Shown here piece by piece: positions 1 through 9,395 of a stretch of DNA of 64,000 bases (positions within the stretch are counted from its first letter, which is position 1; each line of letters starts with the position of its first letter). The position numbers were made by a program, and so were the translations under genes. Below the pieces are notes generated by a model that had not been told where the DNA came from, searched no databases, and was given only the letters and a program-made list of their open reading frames with translations. This DNA comes from Eumeta japonica. Its lineage: Eukaryota; Arthropoda; Insecta; Lepidoptera; Psychidae. The stretch covers positions 248,001 through 312,000 of the forward strand of contig BGZK01000489.1 in NCBI GenBank assembly GCA_005406025.1, given 5' to 3'.

Positions 1-392
1 AATATGTTATTGTTAAATTACTCTAAATATAAATAGCATTAGATGACAGCGCACTTCTATATTGTCCGTTCCACAACGAGGACCATCTGGAATCCAGGTT
101 ATATCTCAAAAGATATGAAGTTGTTATACAAAATCCTATTTCTTTTTTAGCGATGTCAGTGTATACTATTCGGTTGTAAAAGGATCGGAATGTTGCGGTC
201 ATTTCAAAGTAGTTTTAATACTCATGACTGGCGTATAAAACATATTTGAATACATACGTTATACATCTCATTATGACACTCTATATTTGGTGGGTTTTTG
301 CACCTAAAACACTGAAGTGATTACAATAATAATTAGTGCGTAACTAGATTAAGAACGAATGAGAGATAATTTTCGTATTTGGAAAGCGTCTA
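1..392. other. AT-rich sequence, no gene seen
   Basis: No reading frame, repeat or RNA gene could be supported here. It lies directly upstream of the mariner relic, and its right part may be the transposon's 5' leader. I could not identify a terminal inverted repeat with confidence. Confidence 0.5.
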
Positions 393-1318
393 TTGAGTGA
401 GGATATTAATACAAGAGATGTCTTTGGATGCAGTTGTGAGGCGATTGTAAAATACAAAACATTTAAATTAAAAAATGGAACTCTTTGCCAACCTTATTGT
501 CTATATTGTATTCATTCTACGTTTGTTTTTACAAATTGGCGACAAAAAGAAAATGCTTACAACTGGTTTGACGAGTTTAAGCCTGCTTGTACTAATCTGA
601 CTGATGATCTGGGTAAGAGACATTCTTCTACGGCGGCGATCAAAAACATCATTATTGCTGTGCAGCTCATAATAAAGGCTGACAAAAAAGTGACCTGCCG
701 GCAGAATTAGACAAGCTTAGGTATCGTAATGAGTTAAGTACACAAAATACTTCATGAAAATTTAGCGGTCAGGAAGCTTTGTACTCGGTAGATACTTCAT
801 AATTTGACTGAAACTCTAAAGCTTCATGTTCATTGGTGCCGCGAAATGATGCTAACATTTGCCGGTGGTGATTCAAATACGGTTATACGACATAGTTACA
901 GGTGACAAAAGCTGTATTTACTGTAGGAGATAAAAAAAAAAGTTACTGCAAACTGATATAATAACAATTGTATGCCTCCTATTTTTGGAAAAATTCGTGA
1001 AAAACGACATCGCAATAGAATTTTCTTTCATCATGGCATCGACTCACAACATACCGCTAGACAAACAACTAATTAAATAACAGAAATACTGGCGTACGCG
1101 CCTTACAGTTTCGACCTTGCACCGTGCGACTTTTATCTATTTCTTAAAATAAAGTAAGTACTTTGAGAGGAAAGCGGCTTACGGATGCGGAAGAAGCAAT
1201 GGCTGCTTATGAAAAATCCGTCGAAGTGACCCAAAGTTCCAGTGGGCAAACTGTTCCTCACAATGGTTCCTTCGAACGCAGCGATGTATTGATCTCAACG
1301 GACACTATTTTAAAATAG
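393..1318 (+). pseudogene. mariner-type transposase relic (Tc1/mariner superfamily)
   Basis: This is a broken transposase of the mariner family, whose enzymes cut and paste DNA at TA sites. The first open stretch (393-710) carries the N-terminal helix-turn-helix region, with the recognisable run NWFDEFKPACTNLTDDLG followed by a conserved stretch of the DNA-binding domain. After a stop near 708 the frame shifts, and mariner sequence continues around 740-920 with CTRWIPHNLTE and TGDKSCIY; the latter holds the first catalytic Asp (about 904-906). The centre of the gene is missing. Near 1010-1140 the remains of the second and third catalytic motifs appear: FHHGID, where the expected Asp is Gly, and DLAPCDF, where the Asp is kept. 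The C-terminal stretch RGKRLTDAEEA and AAYEKSVEV follows. Frameshifts, the central deletion and the lost Asp mean it is inactive. I did not find reliable terminal repeats, so the element limits are those of the readable coding part. Confidence 0.88.
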
Positions 1319-2224
1319 AACAATAATAAAAATAACTTGCTAGTTTATCACTTTTTTATTTTCTAAATACTTTTAGATTAACCCAGGTAGGCTATATATG
1401 TTTTTTTTTTACCACCTTTAATAATTTAAATAAAAAAGCAATTTATTAATGGTTCGTTTATTAACAGTGGACGTTTGACTAGTTTTTTTTTATAAGGTTA
1501 CAAATGTAATTAAACACAAACTTAATTAAGAGTTAACGCCGTAAAGGGACAAAATAATTACTGGCAACACAGCACAATAATGTAGCTTTCATGGGGAAAC
1601 ATCACTCTGTTTGATTAATACAAGCTTCAGAATGCTTACTGGAATTTTACAGTAGCGAGAATGTCATATTTCATAATGAAGAAGTAAAGAATGAAGTCGC
1701 TAAAATGCTTTGTTTTATTATCATGATATTTCTTTTTGTATTCCCTTTGATATAAAATTCTCTTTAGAAAACTTATTAGAGTTGTTAATCAGGACAAAAT
1801 ATTAATATTTTATTTTGTTTTCCTGATATGGGAAATTTAAGCTAATATTTTTAGTTTCGGAATTTGAAAACGCTATAAATGCGGAAAAGTCATTAATTTT
1901 TTTAATCAAATCAACACCCATTGAGAATCAGATTCTCTTAAAATATATTTCTTTTAGTTAGAGACGCATATCAAAATTTTGATTTAGGTTACAATAGCTT
2001 AATATAATAATAAACGAACTTAGCTTATTCTTTTGTTTGTACATGTGAAACAAAATCTGTACATCGCATTATATTTTCTCAGACATTATTTAATTGAATA
2101 TATACTTATTCTGTTAGATTAGATCTGCTATGGAGTAACTAAGGCGAGTTCTAAAAAAATATATATATAGGGTCAAATATATAAAATAAATGTAAGGTTG
2201 CGAACAGCAGAAATCAAGCTTCTG
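1319..2224. other. AT-rich spacer, no gene seen
   Basis: Low-complexity AT-rich sequence with T and A runs (for example near 1400 and 1490). I see no coding signature, structured RNA or recognisable repeat. Base composition changes sharply at about 2225, where the viral fossil starts. Confidence 0.5.
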
Positions 2225-2246
2225 CTGCACAAGGGAATCTTGCTCG

Positions 2247-2686
2247 ATGTCAATCTTTCCCGGACTAGTGGTTCTCCTGAAAGGTAGCACTTTCAAAACG
2301 AGCATGAAGCGCAAAGTCTTCGATGCAATATTCCTAGTGGAAGGTGGGGGCAAGAAGTGCACGATAGGCAGAACAAAAAATAAAACGATTCTGCTGTTCT
2401 CCTGGGAGAAAAAAACACCCGTCTCTCAGGCATGCTCGTTGCTATCATCTTTGGGGGAACCAAGTTCGGAGGGGGACGATCACACTTCGCACTATAAGTG
2501 TGGATCCGATGTCGGATGTCGGTGTAATTCAAGACCCGAGAAATCGTGGATCGACTGGGATACATGAAAGCATCCGAGGTTTACGAGGTCGGGGTGTATG
2601 AGGATTGGGGTGAAAACATATACTACCTCCTGCAACGCGACCCAACGAACACCGTCAATATAGTCGATACCTGGGGCATTCCATGA
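2247..2686 (+). pseudogene. upstream part of the viral replicase fossil, domain unknown
   Basis: Two overlapping open stretches precede the helicase. The first (2247-2567) is 106 codons without a stop, and its C-terminal part is rich in Ser, Cys and Gly. The second (2564-2686, a different frame) contains the run YEVGVYEDWGENIYYLLQRD, which has the look of real protein. They overlap at an ATGA-like junction, consistent with one frame broken by an indel rather than with two genes. I do not recognise a methyltransferase, FtsJ-type or macro domain. The GC-rich composition shared with the helicase part is the main reason for including them in the viral element. Function is unknown. Confidence 0.5.
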
Positions 2687-3167
2687 CAAGAGAGGGTTTG
2701 TCAGGTTTCGAATGTTTCCAGCAACGTATAACCGAAGACAAGAAAGCGGAGCTGGAGGACAGCAGGCAAAGAGCTCTCAAAGAAAACTCCGAGTCTAATG
2801 GACGTATTCGAGCTTTTTTGAAGGCATTAGGAAGAGCCACAAAAAGCTTGCCCGGGGCAAAATATCCGCAGGTAGCAAGTACATCGCAAGCGAAGAGGAA
2901 AAACCCAACAGTACCAATAGGCCCTAAAATCGCGCCAACAAGAGCTCAAAAACAGGAGGTCGATCCACCAGCCGCGGTTCCTGTAAGGCGACTACGAGAC
3001 ACTAGGCGAACATGTTCTCAGAGCTCATAGCGCTTACCTCAGCAACGCTGAAAGTCCTCAAAGCCACGTGCGAAGGGATATTAAGGTTGTACCGAGATAA
3101 ATCTAAAACACAGCTGACGGCTGCGCTTGAGAACGCGGAGGCCGCCATATATGAAAACGACTTTTAA
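2683..3167 (+). pseudogene. proline-rich and charged linker of the viral replicase fossil
   Basis: The stretch 2683-3030 is strongly charged at first (with KKAELEDSRQRALKE, helical and possibly coiled) and then Pro/Ala/Lys-rich, as expected of a flexible linker between replicase domains. A frameshift near 3006-3012 moves the readable frame to 3012-3167, which continues with a helical segment (MFSELIALTSATLKVLKATC) and ends at a stop at 3165. Linkers of this kind occur between the methyltransferase and helicase domains of alphavirus-like replicases; that placement here is inference from order. No enzymatic motif is visible. Confidence 0.5.
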
Positions 3168-3185
3168 ACAATCCTGATAGGATAA

Positions 3186-3592
3186 ATGAGTATTATACAT
3201 ATGACGGCCTACTGTGTGACAAATGGCCTGGTGGCCCTTGATAAGGAACAGATGGACCGTACAGAAATACCAAAATACATCACCCCCTCGTATAACCCAA
3301 TAGTGATCACTGCCCGATGCACGAAGGTTGCGCTGGAGGAGCGAATCCTGGAGGTCGTAAAAACGGTCACAAAATATAAAGCTTCCAGCGACGCTCGGGA
3401 AGGCTGGGTGATGCCCAGTATAACATGGGTCAATGGAGTACTAGGCTGCGGTAAACAACATGGGTCGTGAAGTACTTTGAATTGTGGAGGGACGTTGTCA
3501 TCACCATAACACGAGAAGCAGCAGGAGACCTCAAAGAGAAGCTTGCTAGCCGACTGGGAGCCGACGCAAACAGCAAAGTGTCTCATCCATGA
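3186..3592 (+). pseudogene. viral SF1 RNA helicase fossil, N-terminal half (Walker A)
   Basis: This segment holds the start of the helicase core. Around 3430-3460 the sequence reads VNGVLGCGK, the Walker A (motif I) nucleotide-binding loop of viral superfamily-1 helicases. Immediately after the Lys the frame breaks: the next readable segment (3455-3592, another frame) begins with the Thr residues expected to follow the Lys and continues with YFELWRDVVITITREAAGD, which fits motif Ia. A one-base loss at about 3455 explains the shift. The upstream part (3186-3450) is in the same frame as the linker, separated from it by stops at 3165 and 3180. In an active enzyme this half binds NTP and starts unwinding of viral RNA; here it cannot be translated as a unit. 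Confidence 0.82.
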
Positions 3593-4022
3593 CTCGGATC
3601 CGGTCATTGCAGATGGCGAGATACAGTGACGTGAACATCCCGAAAGATCTTCCAAACACATTCTATCTAACATACACACAGGTAAAGAAAGAATCCCTTA
3701 TCACCCAAGGATTCGGAAAGGGAGAAGGGACTCTTTCTTGACTATTCACGAGGCACAGGGCCTGACGTCCGAAGGAACTGTCATCGTGTGGATCGCGGTG
3801 AAGCATAAATTACAAGGTAGTGTATTACACGCCGTGGTGGCAATTACGCGCCACATTGTCAGTTGTGTGTACTACACAGACGACGGTGAAGACGCAATCG
3901 GCAGATTCATTGAAAGGGCCGTGGCTGCCAGCGAAAACAAAATAGAATACAACAACGCAAAAATGGCCATTCGAATTAGGGACAACACGATCATGAACAT
4001 CTTTGCAGAAAACTGGAAATAG
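3589..4022 (+). pseudogene. viral SF1 RNA helicase fossil, C-terminal half (motifs IV-VI)
   Basis: The frame of 3589-3741 contains LPNTFYLTYTQVKKESL, matching the motif IV region. A shift near 3738 leads to TIHEAQGLTSEGTVIV (motif V) and then VAITRH and VYYTDDGEDAIGRF (motif VI and the sequence following it), ending with a stop at 4020. These motifs, in this order, are characteristic of helicases of alphavirus-like plus-strand RNA viruses. Only about 20 codons separate the end of motif Ia from motif IV, where such helicases normally have roughly 80-110 residues including motif II (the DE box) and motif III, so an internal deletion has removed the catalytic centre. Nothing resembling a polymerase follows. 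Confidence 0.85.
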
Positions 4023-4816
4023 TAAACAGACGATGCGGACTTCTGATGCTACCCTTGCCGAAAAACAGACTTGTATTCTTCTGTCTTACGCTACATAAAT
4101 GAACATATTAAAAAAAAATGTTGGTGCTGTGTTTAATTAAGAATATTTACAATTTTTAAAAGAAAAACATAAAAAGAGAACAATTAAAACAATCGGTTTA
4201 GTTGTAAATATGAAAAATATAATGTAGCAAGTAGTAATTAAGACTTGGCAATAGTAAAAAAAATAAAATCCGATTGGATACTTAATAGTCTGGCTCGTGG
4301 TGGCGGGGAATCCAGATCACTCAACTTTCTCAAATATGGTCGAGTTGGGCGATGGTCGCCTCAACGTCAACCTTGTGAGCAGGTGCTGCGGAGAGAGATC
4401 AAGATAGGACCCGCAAAAGAAAATCTTTTAGATATGTAAGTAGACTTAATAGGGAAGCGAAATGATATATATATCGTAAGTAAGTGGTGCTATAAAATTA
4501 TTCTCTTACTAACTGTTAAACAGCAATGCATAAAAATAAAAGACTTTGATCAAAAAAGGTATGGACTAGATCCATCTACAAAAGTTTTGTGGTGATCCTG
4601 AAAAACTTAACAGAAAATACTGTTGAGAACATCCGCATACGATGGAGTGTGTGAAAAGCATTTTACATATATTACGTTTACGAAAAGCTTCATTTATTAT
4701 TTTTCCTGTTTTTGAAATTTTGTATAAATGAAAATGAGGCAGTGATACACACATGGAGGGATAGACAGAACGTGGCAATATGGGATAATTTTTAAAGTTT
4801 GGCCGTAAAAACTTAC
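4023..4816. other. AT-rich sequence, no gene seen
   Basis: Contains an A run near 4110 and AT-rich unique sequence. A slightly GC-richer patch at 4280-4420 has a short open frame without any recognised motif. No repeat or RNA gene is supported. Confidence 0.45.
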
Positions 4817-5616
4817 TAAAACCTGGCCAAGATCATGTCGAACCATGCTCATTATAGAGTTCCGAAGCCATTATTATCAAGAAATGCACTACAGATGAAA
4901 AAAGTACGTTGTTACACTTTCTCCATGTTTCCCGCACAGAATAGTTATAAGCACTTTAGCCGTCTATAACTAGAAAAATAGGTTGGTCAAATATTACTAT
5001 TAAACTAGTGTAAACTAAAGATTATCAGCAAAAGAGCGTATCTTTATGGGACTTTCGTTCTTTTGTTGAGAAGCGCAGCTTTTCGGCAATAACTCAAAGA
5101 CAGTATATTCGATCATGTCCAAAATAATTTTGATAAAAGTATTTATTAAGGGTTATCTTAGATGTTTTTATTCATATTTTTTGGACTTATTGTTTAGAAA
5201 ATAGAGGAGGGGACAATATTTCTGCAATTTTCAGAGCGATTATTTCCGAAATTATTCACGCAATCAGAAAAATTGCTTAAAAACCTTAAAGCATTTTTAA
5301 AAGAACTGTCGATGTTATGTGTATGTCCGTCATGTCCGTGTGCGTCTATCGATGTTATTCGTTGATGTTTGCTGAAAAAACTCTTTTTCTGTTTCTGTTA
5401 TATGTATGAAGTGCCACCCTAGAAAGATTTATTATTGTTATTTAACCACCAAACTAAGTAGTGGATTTTATACGACACCTACACTTTAAGTTTCATTAAT
5501 ATATACGTCAAATGGTTTTTGAATAAAATGTCTGTGACGTATGGATAGACGGACAGATGGACAGACATGATGAATCTATAAGGGTTTCGTTTTTGCCATT
5601 TTGACTAGGTACCCTA
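4817..5616 (-). mobile_element. non-autonomous DNA repeat, copy A
   Basis: Copy A of a family with two other copies in this window (14144-14886 and 41972-42693). It is on the - strand: read 3' to 5' it begins with CCTGGCCA and GAACCATGCTCATTAT at about 4820-4855 and ends with AGGGTTTCG and GGTACCCT at about 5581-5615. Shared internal blocks include ACTAGTGTAAACT (5006), TTGTTGAGAAGCGCAG (5072) and the cluster of short GTCCGTC repeats (5325-5350 and 5545-5570). It encodes no protein. The GGGTTCCG-like start with GGAACCC as a nearby inverted partner, and the TTGGCCGG end, resemble a repeat class I know from many moth and butterfly genomes. Confidence 0.72.
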
Positions 5617-6732
5617 AAAAGGAGGGCACGTCTGTATTATCTATCCTCTTCATAATGTTTTCAATAAAAATAGGTCCTTATATTAGTTTAATAGAAATCA
5701 CTTTAGAGAAAATAATATATGTGATTTAGCATTTTTTACTACAACAATCTAAATTACAGAGTCGTTCTTAAAGGGCTTATTGATTACACAAAAATATAAT
5801 GAAATTAAACAAAAGTAATAAAAAAGCAAACTATTATTTTATATAGCATGAATATTAAAAATAAAGGAATATATGAAAAAATCGCTACATCCGAAAACCG
5901 TGACATTTTCGCCTTATTTATAATGAAATTATGGATTAAAAAATTGTCAATTTAACCATAAATGGATGAAGGAAAACATTTAATACTAAGTAGATAATGC
6001 GCCTAGCAAAGATTTATATCCCATCAAGGCACGACATCAGACCGTTTGACTTAAATAATATACGATGCGTGTCTCACAAACTGTAACGTTAATGTTATTT
6101 TAATGGTTTCACATATAATGGTATTTGAATGGCGGAAACTCGGCAGGAATTACAGTTTTTTTTTTTACTTATTACTGTTATAAACTCACGCCTATTTCCC
6201 GGAAGGGTAAGTCGAGACCACAATTTCTACATGGTACGATCTGTGCATACCTGTTTCACTGACATCCATCAGTCATTTGATGCAAGTTTTCGGATTCTTG
6301 AAGATTGGCGTTTATCTGATACTCCACCAATTCGGTGTGCATATGATTTTCTAGAATCAAACCGACCCTTTCTATCACACACATTCGCTTTACAGATTTG
6401 TTTTTCATTCATCATTTCCGAATGGGCAAACCACCGCAACATATTTTGGTCTATATAATCCAATCACTACATCATTCAATCTGCATTGTTCCCTGACGTA
6501 TCTACTCATAGGAATAGATAAGTCATATGTATAGATAAAGATACACCTATCTATCTAGCAAAAACATACCACACATACGGCGCAGGGATCGGGTCTCCAC
6601 TGCATCGATTCTACTTGTCTTTTTCTATTTCGACAAAACAGCCCAAGGATACAAAATGCGTTCAGGCGAATAACCGAGGCTATTTTCTTCCGGCGGGCTA
6701 GTGAATTGTCGCAAGGTGTGCAGTGACACGAA
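5617..6732. other. AT-rich sequence, no gene seen
   Basis: Mostly AT-rich unique sequence. Overlapping short open frames on both strands at 6129-6463 show no motif and shadow each other, so I do not call a gene. GC content rises from about 6560 toward the G-rich tract at 6733. Confidence 0.45.
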
Positions 6733-6771
6733 AGCGCGGCGCGGCGGGGCGCGGCGGGGCGGGGCGGGGCC
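6733..6771 (+). repeat. G-rich simple repeat with G-quadruplex potential
   Basis: Imperfect repeats of GCGCGGCGGGG. Four runs of four G occur at 6746-6749, 6756-6759, 6761-6764 and 6766-6769, separated by loops of 6, 1 and 1 bases, which fits the canonical intramolecular G-quadruplex pattern on the + strand. It sits in a locally GC-rich patch (about 6560-6880) with no recognised gene. Confidence 0.7.
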
Positions 6772-8573
6772 GAGTTGCGCCATCCGGCCCGCCTTTTCGA
6801 AAACTTGGTCTTTAAGCGCGACGACAAAGCGAACTTCGCTCGCTACACGGAAGCGCCTAACGTGGCTCTAACCCTAGCCCCTACACCCACAGATTTATAT
6901 ACCTCACCGGCGGATTGTGCAGTCAGGCATTGTATGAAATACCTAGTCGTTGTGAAATATAATAGTTATTTATTTGATCAAACGGTGTATGAATTTATGC
7001 ATCTATATTCAAGAATATTACTGATGAGCGTTGAAATGGATAATAAATAATTTTCTAAAATCTACATCAGGGTCTATGTCAGAAGTTTTTGAAAAGTTTT
7101 GAAACATGAATTTACAGGTATTTTATTTAGTAAGAATTTATCAATCGTGATATCTGGTTTTAGTTGTAATATCTAAAAAAATAGTCGAAATAAATCTAGA
7201 ACATGTTAAATGCACTTTATTTCAAGAAATAGCACGAACATTTACTTATCATATTTTAAATGAAATTCTATTTTGAATACTTTTTCAAAAGTTTTTAAGT
7301 TACTTTTATACAAGACTATAATATATGATTAATAAATGTTCGAAAATTAGTAATTGTAATATGTGTAACTAACTCGTAATTAAGATAAAAATGTGTTTCT
7401 TTGTCAACGTATGTGTTTTTCTTTGTTCTATGCATCACACCTCGATTAATTTACACTTAGTATTTGTAGATATTTATTGAGGGTAGTTTACGATGACCTC
7501 GCAAAATATATTATACATACTGAAACACCAATACTGAACGCAGTGCTCAATACAATGACTGGGCATTTTATATAACGGGTAATTCAGCCGGTGACATCCA
7601 CTACAAGCGGCCGCCCGGGGCTGCGTTCGCGCCTTTCGCTATTTGTTTCTCTTCTTTCTCCCCTAAATTATATTACATGACGTGTCTCGATGACACGTCT
7701 TATTGTATTAGGAGATTGGCATGATTTCATATATATGTATAAAAAAATGAGGCGAAAAAGGTGAATATGTGGAAATAGCCGGAAAGAATATGCTATATCA
7801 TAAAACTAAAGAAAACAACACAACATAGACGAGAAGTTTTTTGCAGACATCGTACTTATGACAAGAAGGATTAATAAAAATCATATAGCAATGTATAGAC
7901 GTATTTCCATCGCTTTTTTAGAATACAAGTTTCAGATTTACATATGAAAACTAAAATTTTTAAAACAATTCAGCCTGAAGTAAAAGAAAATTCTAAAACG
8001 AAATTAGTAGTAAAATTAAAAAGTCTTTGTCTAAGCAGTTGTAATTAAATAACTTTCACATACTAAGCGAGATATTTAACTACAAATATATTATCTATGG
8101 CATTTTTCATATTATTGTTGTCATTAATTAATTTATATTAAAACATTGATCGAATATTAAATTTCATTACTCGATTAAAATTTAATCCCCGGTTTCACTA
8201 TTATATGTGAATCAAGTAAGATAATTCGCAACCTCATACTGTCATATAAACGAGTATACACACACGCTCGCAAATATGTAATAGTCAAAACGTAGTGGTA
8301 GTTGCCTCGGCCTTGTAACCATTACGTGTCATGTTACGACTTAGTCAAACGTTGCGGCTAGAAACTTATTCAGTTTCAGATACACGTGACAAAGTTAGAT
8401 TAGTCTGTGATTGATCTAAGACAAGCGAGTGCGCCCGTCGCCAGCACCGTGAATGTTGGGGAAGTATTGATGTCGCTGAGGCGATATATTGAACTACATT
8501 TATATTAGAAACATCTTATTAGACCGTATCATAAATTAAAGGTAGTATTTGTTTAAGTAAAGACTTTATCATG
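6772..8573. other. mixed GC-rich then AT-rich sequence, no gene seen
   Basis: GC-rich to about 6900, then AT-rich, with another CpG-rich patch at 7590-7650 containing NotI- and SmaI-like sites. An open frame of 91 codons at 6775-7050 has no recognisable domain and is probably a by-product of the GC-rich patch. No promoter or RNA gene could be supported. Confidence 0.45.
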
Positions 8574-8687
8574 AATCCCTACTAATGATATAAATGTGAA
8601 AGTTTGTCCATTCATCACGCAGCAACAGAGCGACTAATCGACGTGATTTTTTACATAGATATAGTTAATGAGCTAAAAAATGACAAG
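8574..8687 (+). mobile_element. Helitron-like terminal repeat fragment of Lepidopteran type
   Basis: Starts with AATCCCTACTAATGATATAA and continues with AATGTGAAAGTTTGTCC, the ACGCAGCAACAGAGCGACT segment and ATAGATATAGTTAATGAGCT. This matches the layout of a very common short repeat of moths and butterflies, usually assigned to non-autonomous Helitrons. Only about 115 bp are recognisable and no coding sequence is present. Assignment rests on my memory of the family consensus, not on a search. Confidence 0.55.
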
Positions 8688-9235
8688 CAAATTTTGCTTT
8701 GGACAAATTTATGATTGCTGCAGGAAAGTAATCATAATTAACTCTAGAAAATTGATCTAAATAAGTTTGGTATGTGAATTGGATATCGTTTTGAAATAAT
8801 TTTACAGATACTTTTTGGCCAATCAGAATGAGTAGTTTCCATAGCGCTCGATCTTAATCCAAATTCATAACGCCTGAACGAATATTAATCGATTCAGTTT
8901 TGATAGCTAGGAGACTGTTATTTTATAGATCAGAATATTTACATATGTGGGTTTTCTTCTGTAAATTTCCTATATAATATATTGATATGTAAATATCATA
9001 TAAATATTTGTAAATAATATATAACTATTTATGATATATTAACATGTTTATTACATAGGAGTTTGTTGAGTATTGTGACGGCATATAGATAATCTGAAAT
9101 TGAAAATGGTTTTATAGTGAAATTATTCCTGGGAGTTTTTTCGTTCCAATGAATAGTTCTTGTGGGATTCAAACTAGTTTCAAATTTAATAATGTTTTGC
9201 ACGGATTAATCTTAGATCCCATTATTAATATAATG
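8688..9235. other. AT-rich sequence, no gene seen
   Basis: Highly AT-rich with TATA-like runs around 8970-9040. No coding or structural signal is supported. Confidence 0.45.
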
Positions 9236-9395
9236 ATTAATCCATATCAAGAGAGAAATCAGAATCGGCAGCGAAATTAAGATCGGAATTAAGAGTGGGA
9301 TCGGGTTTTGAATAGAAAGGGGCACTGGAACCGGAATCGAGGGTGTGACTGTGGGATTAGAGTTAAGAATGAAACCAAGATCGTGATCATAATTG
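9236..9395 (+). repeat. degenerate GGAATCG-type minisatellite
   Basis: Diverged short repeats built on GAATCGG/GATCGGAATTAAG/GGAATCG themes fill this interval. Related arrays occur on the opposite strand at 30425-30620 (CAATTCCAGTCGCAATAC-like) and on this strand at 32755-32830. An open frame across it is a consequence of the repeat, not a gene. Confidence 0.5.

Larger units (their letters stand above)
2225..4022 (+). other. endogenous viral element: alphavirus-like replicase fragment
   Basis: A block of about 1.8 kb whose base composition is clearly richer in G and C than its AT-rich flanks. It carries collinear but broken coding segments on the + strand. The downstream half is a superfamily-1 viral RNA helicase, the type found in replicases of the alphavirus-like supergroup (virga-like, negevirus-like and related plus-strand RNA viruses). 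The frame changes at least four times and there are in-frame stops near 3165 and 3180, so it encodes nothing functional. It ends soon after helicase motif VI; no methyltransferase before it or polymerase after it was recognised, so only an internal replicase slice is present. Presence in AT-rich nuclear DNA among transposons implies reverse transcription and chromosomal integration of viral RNA. A short A run near 4110 may or may not be related. Assignment to a viral family is inference. Confidence 0.82.

Noticed and set aside
3209..3679. 156-codon open frame on the - strand, the longest in the window
   Set aside because: It is the antisense of the viral helicase fossil, where the + strand shows conserved motifs; the frame has no motif of its own.
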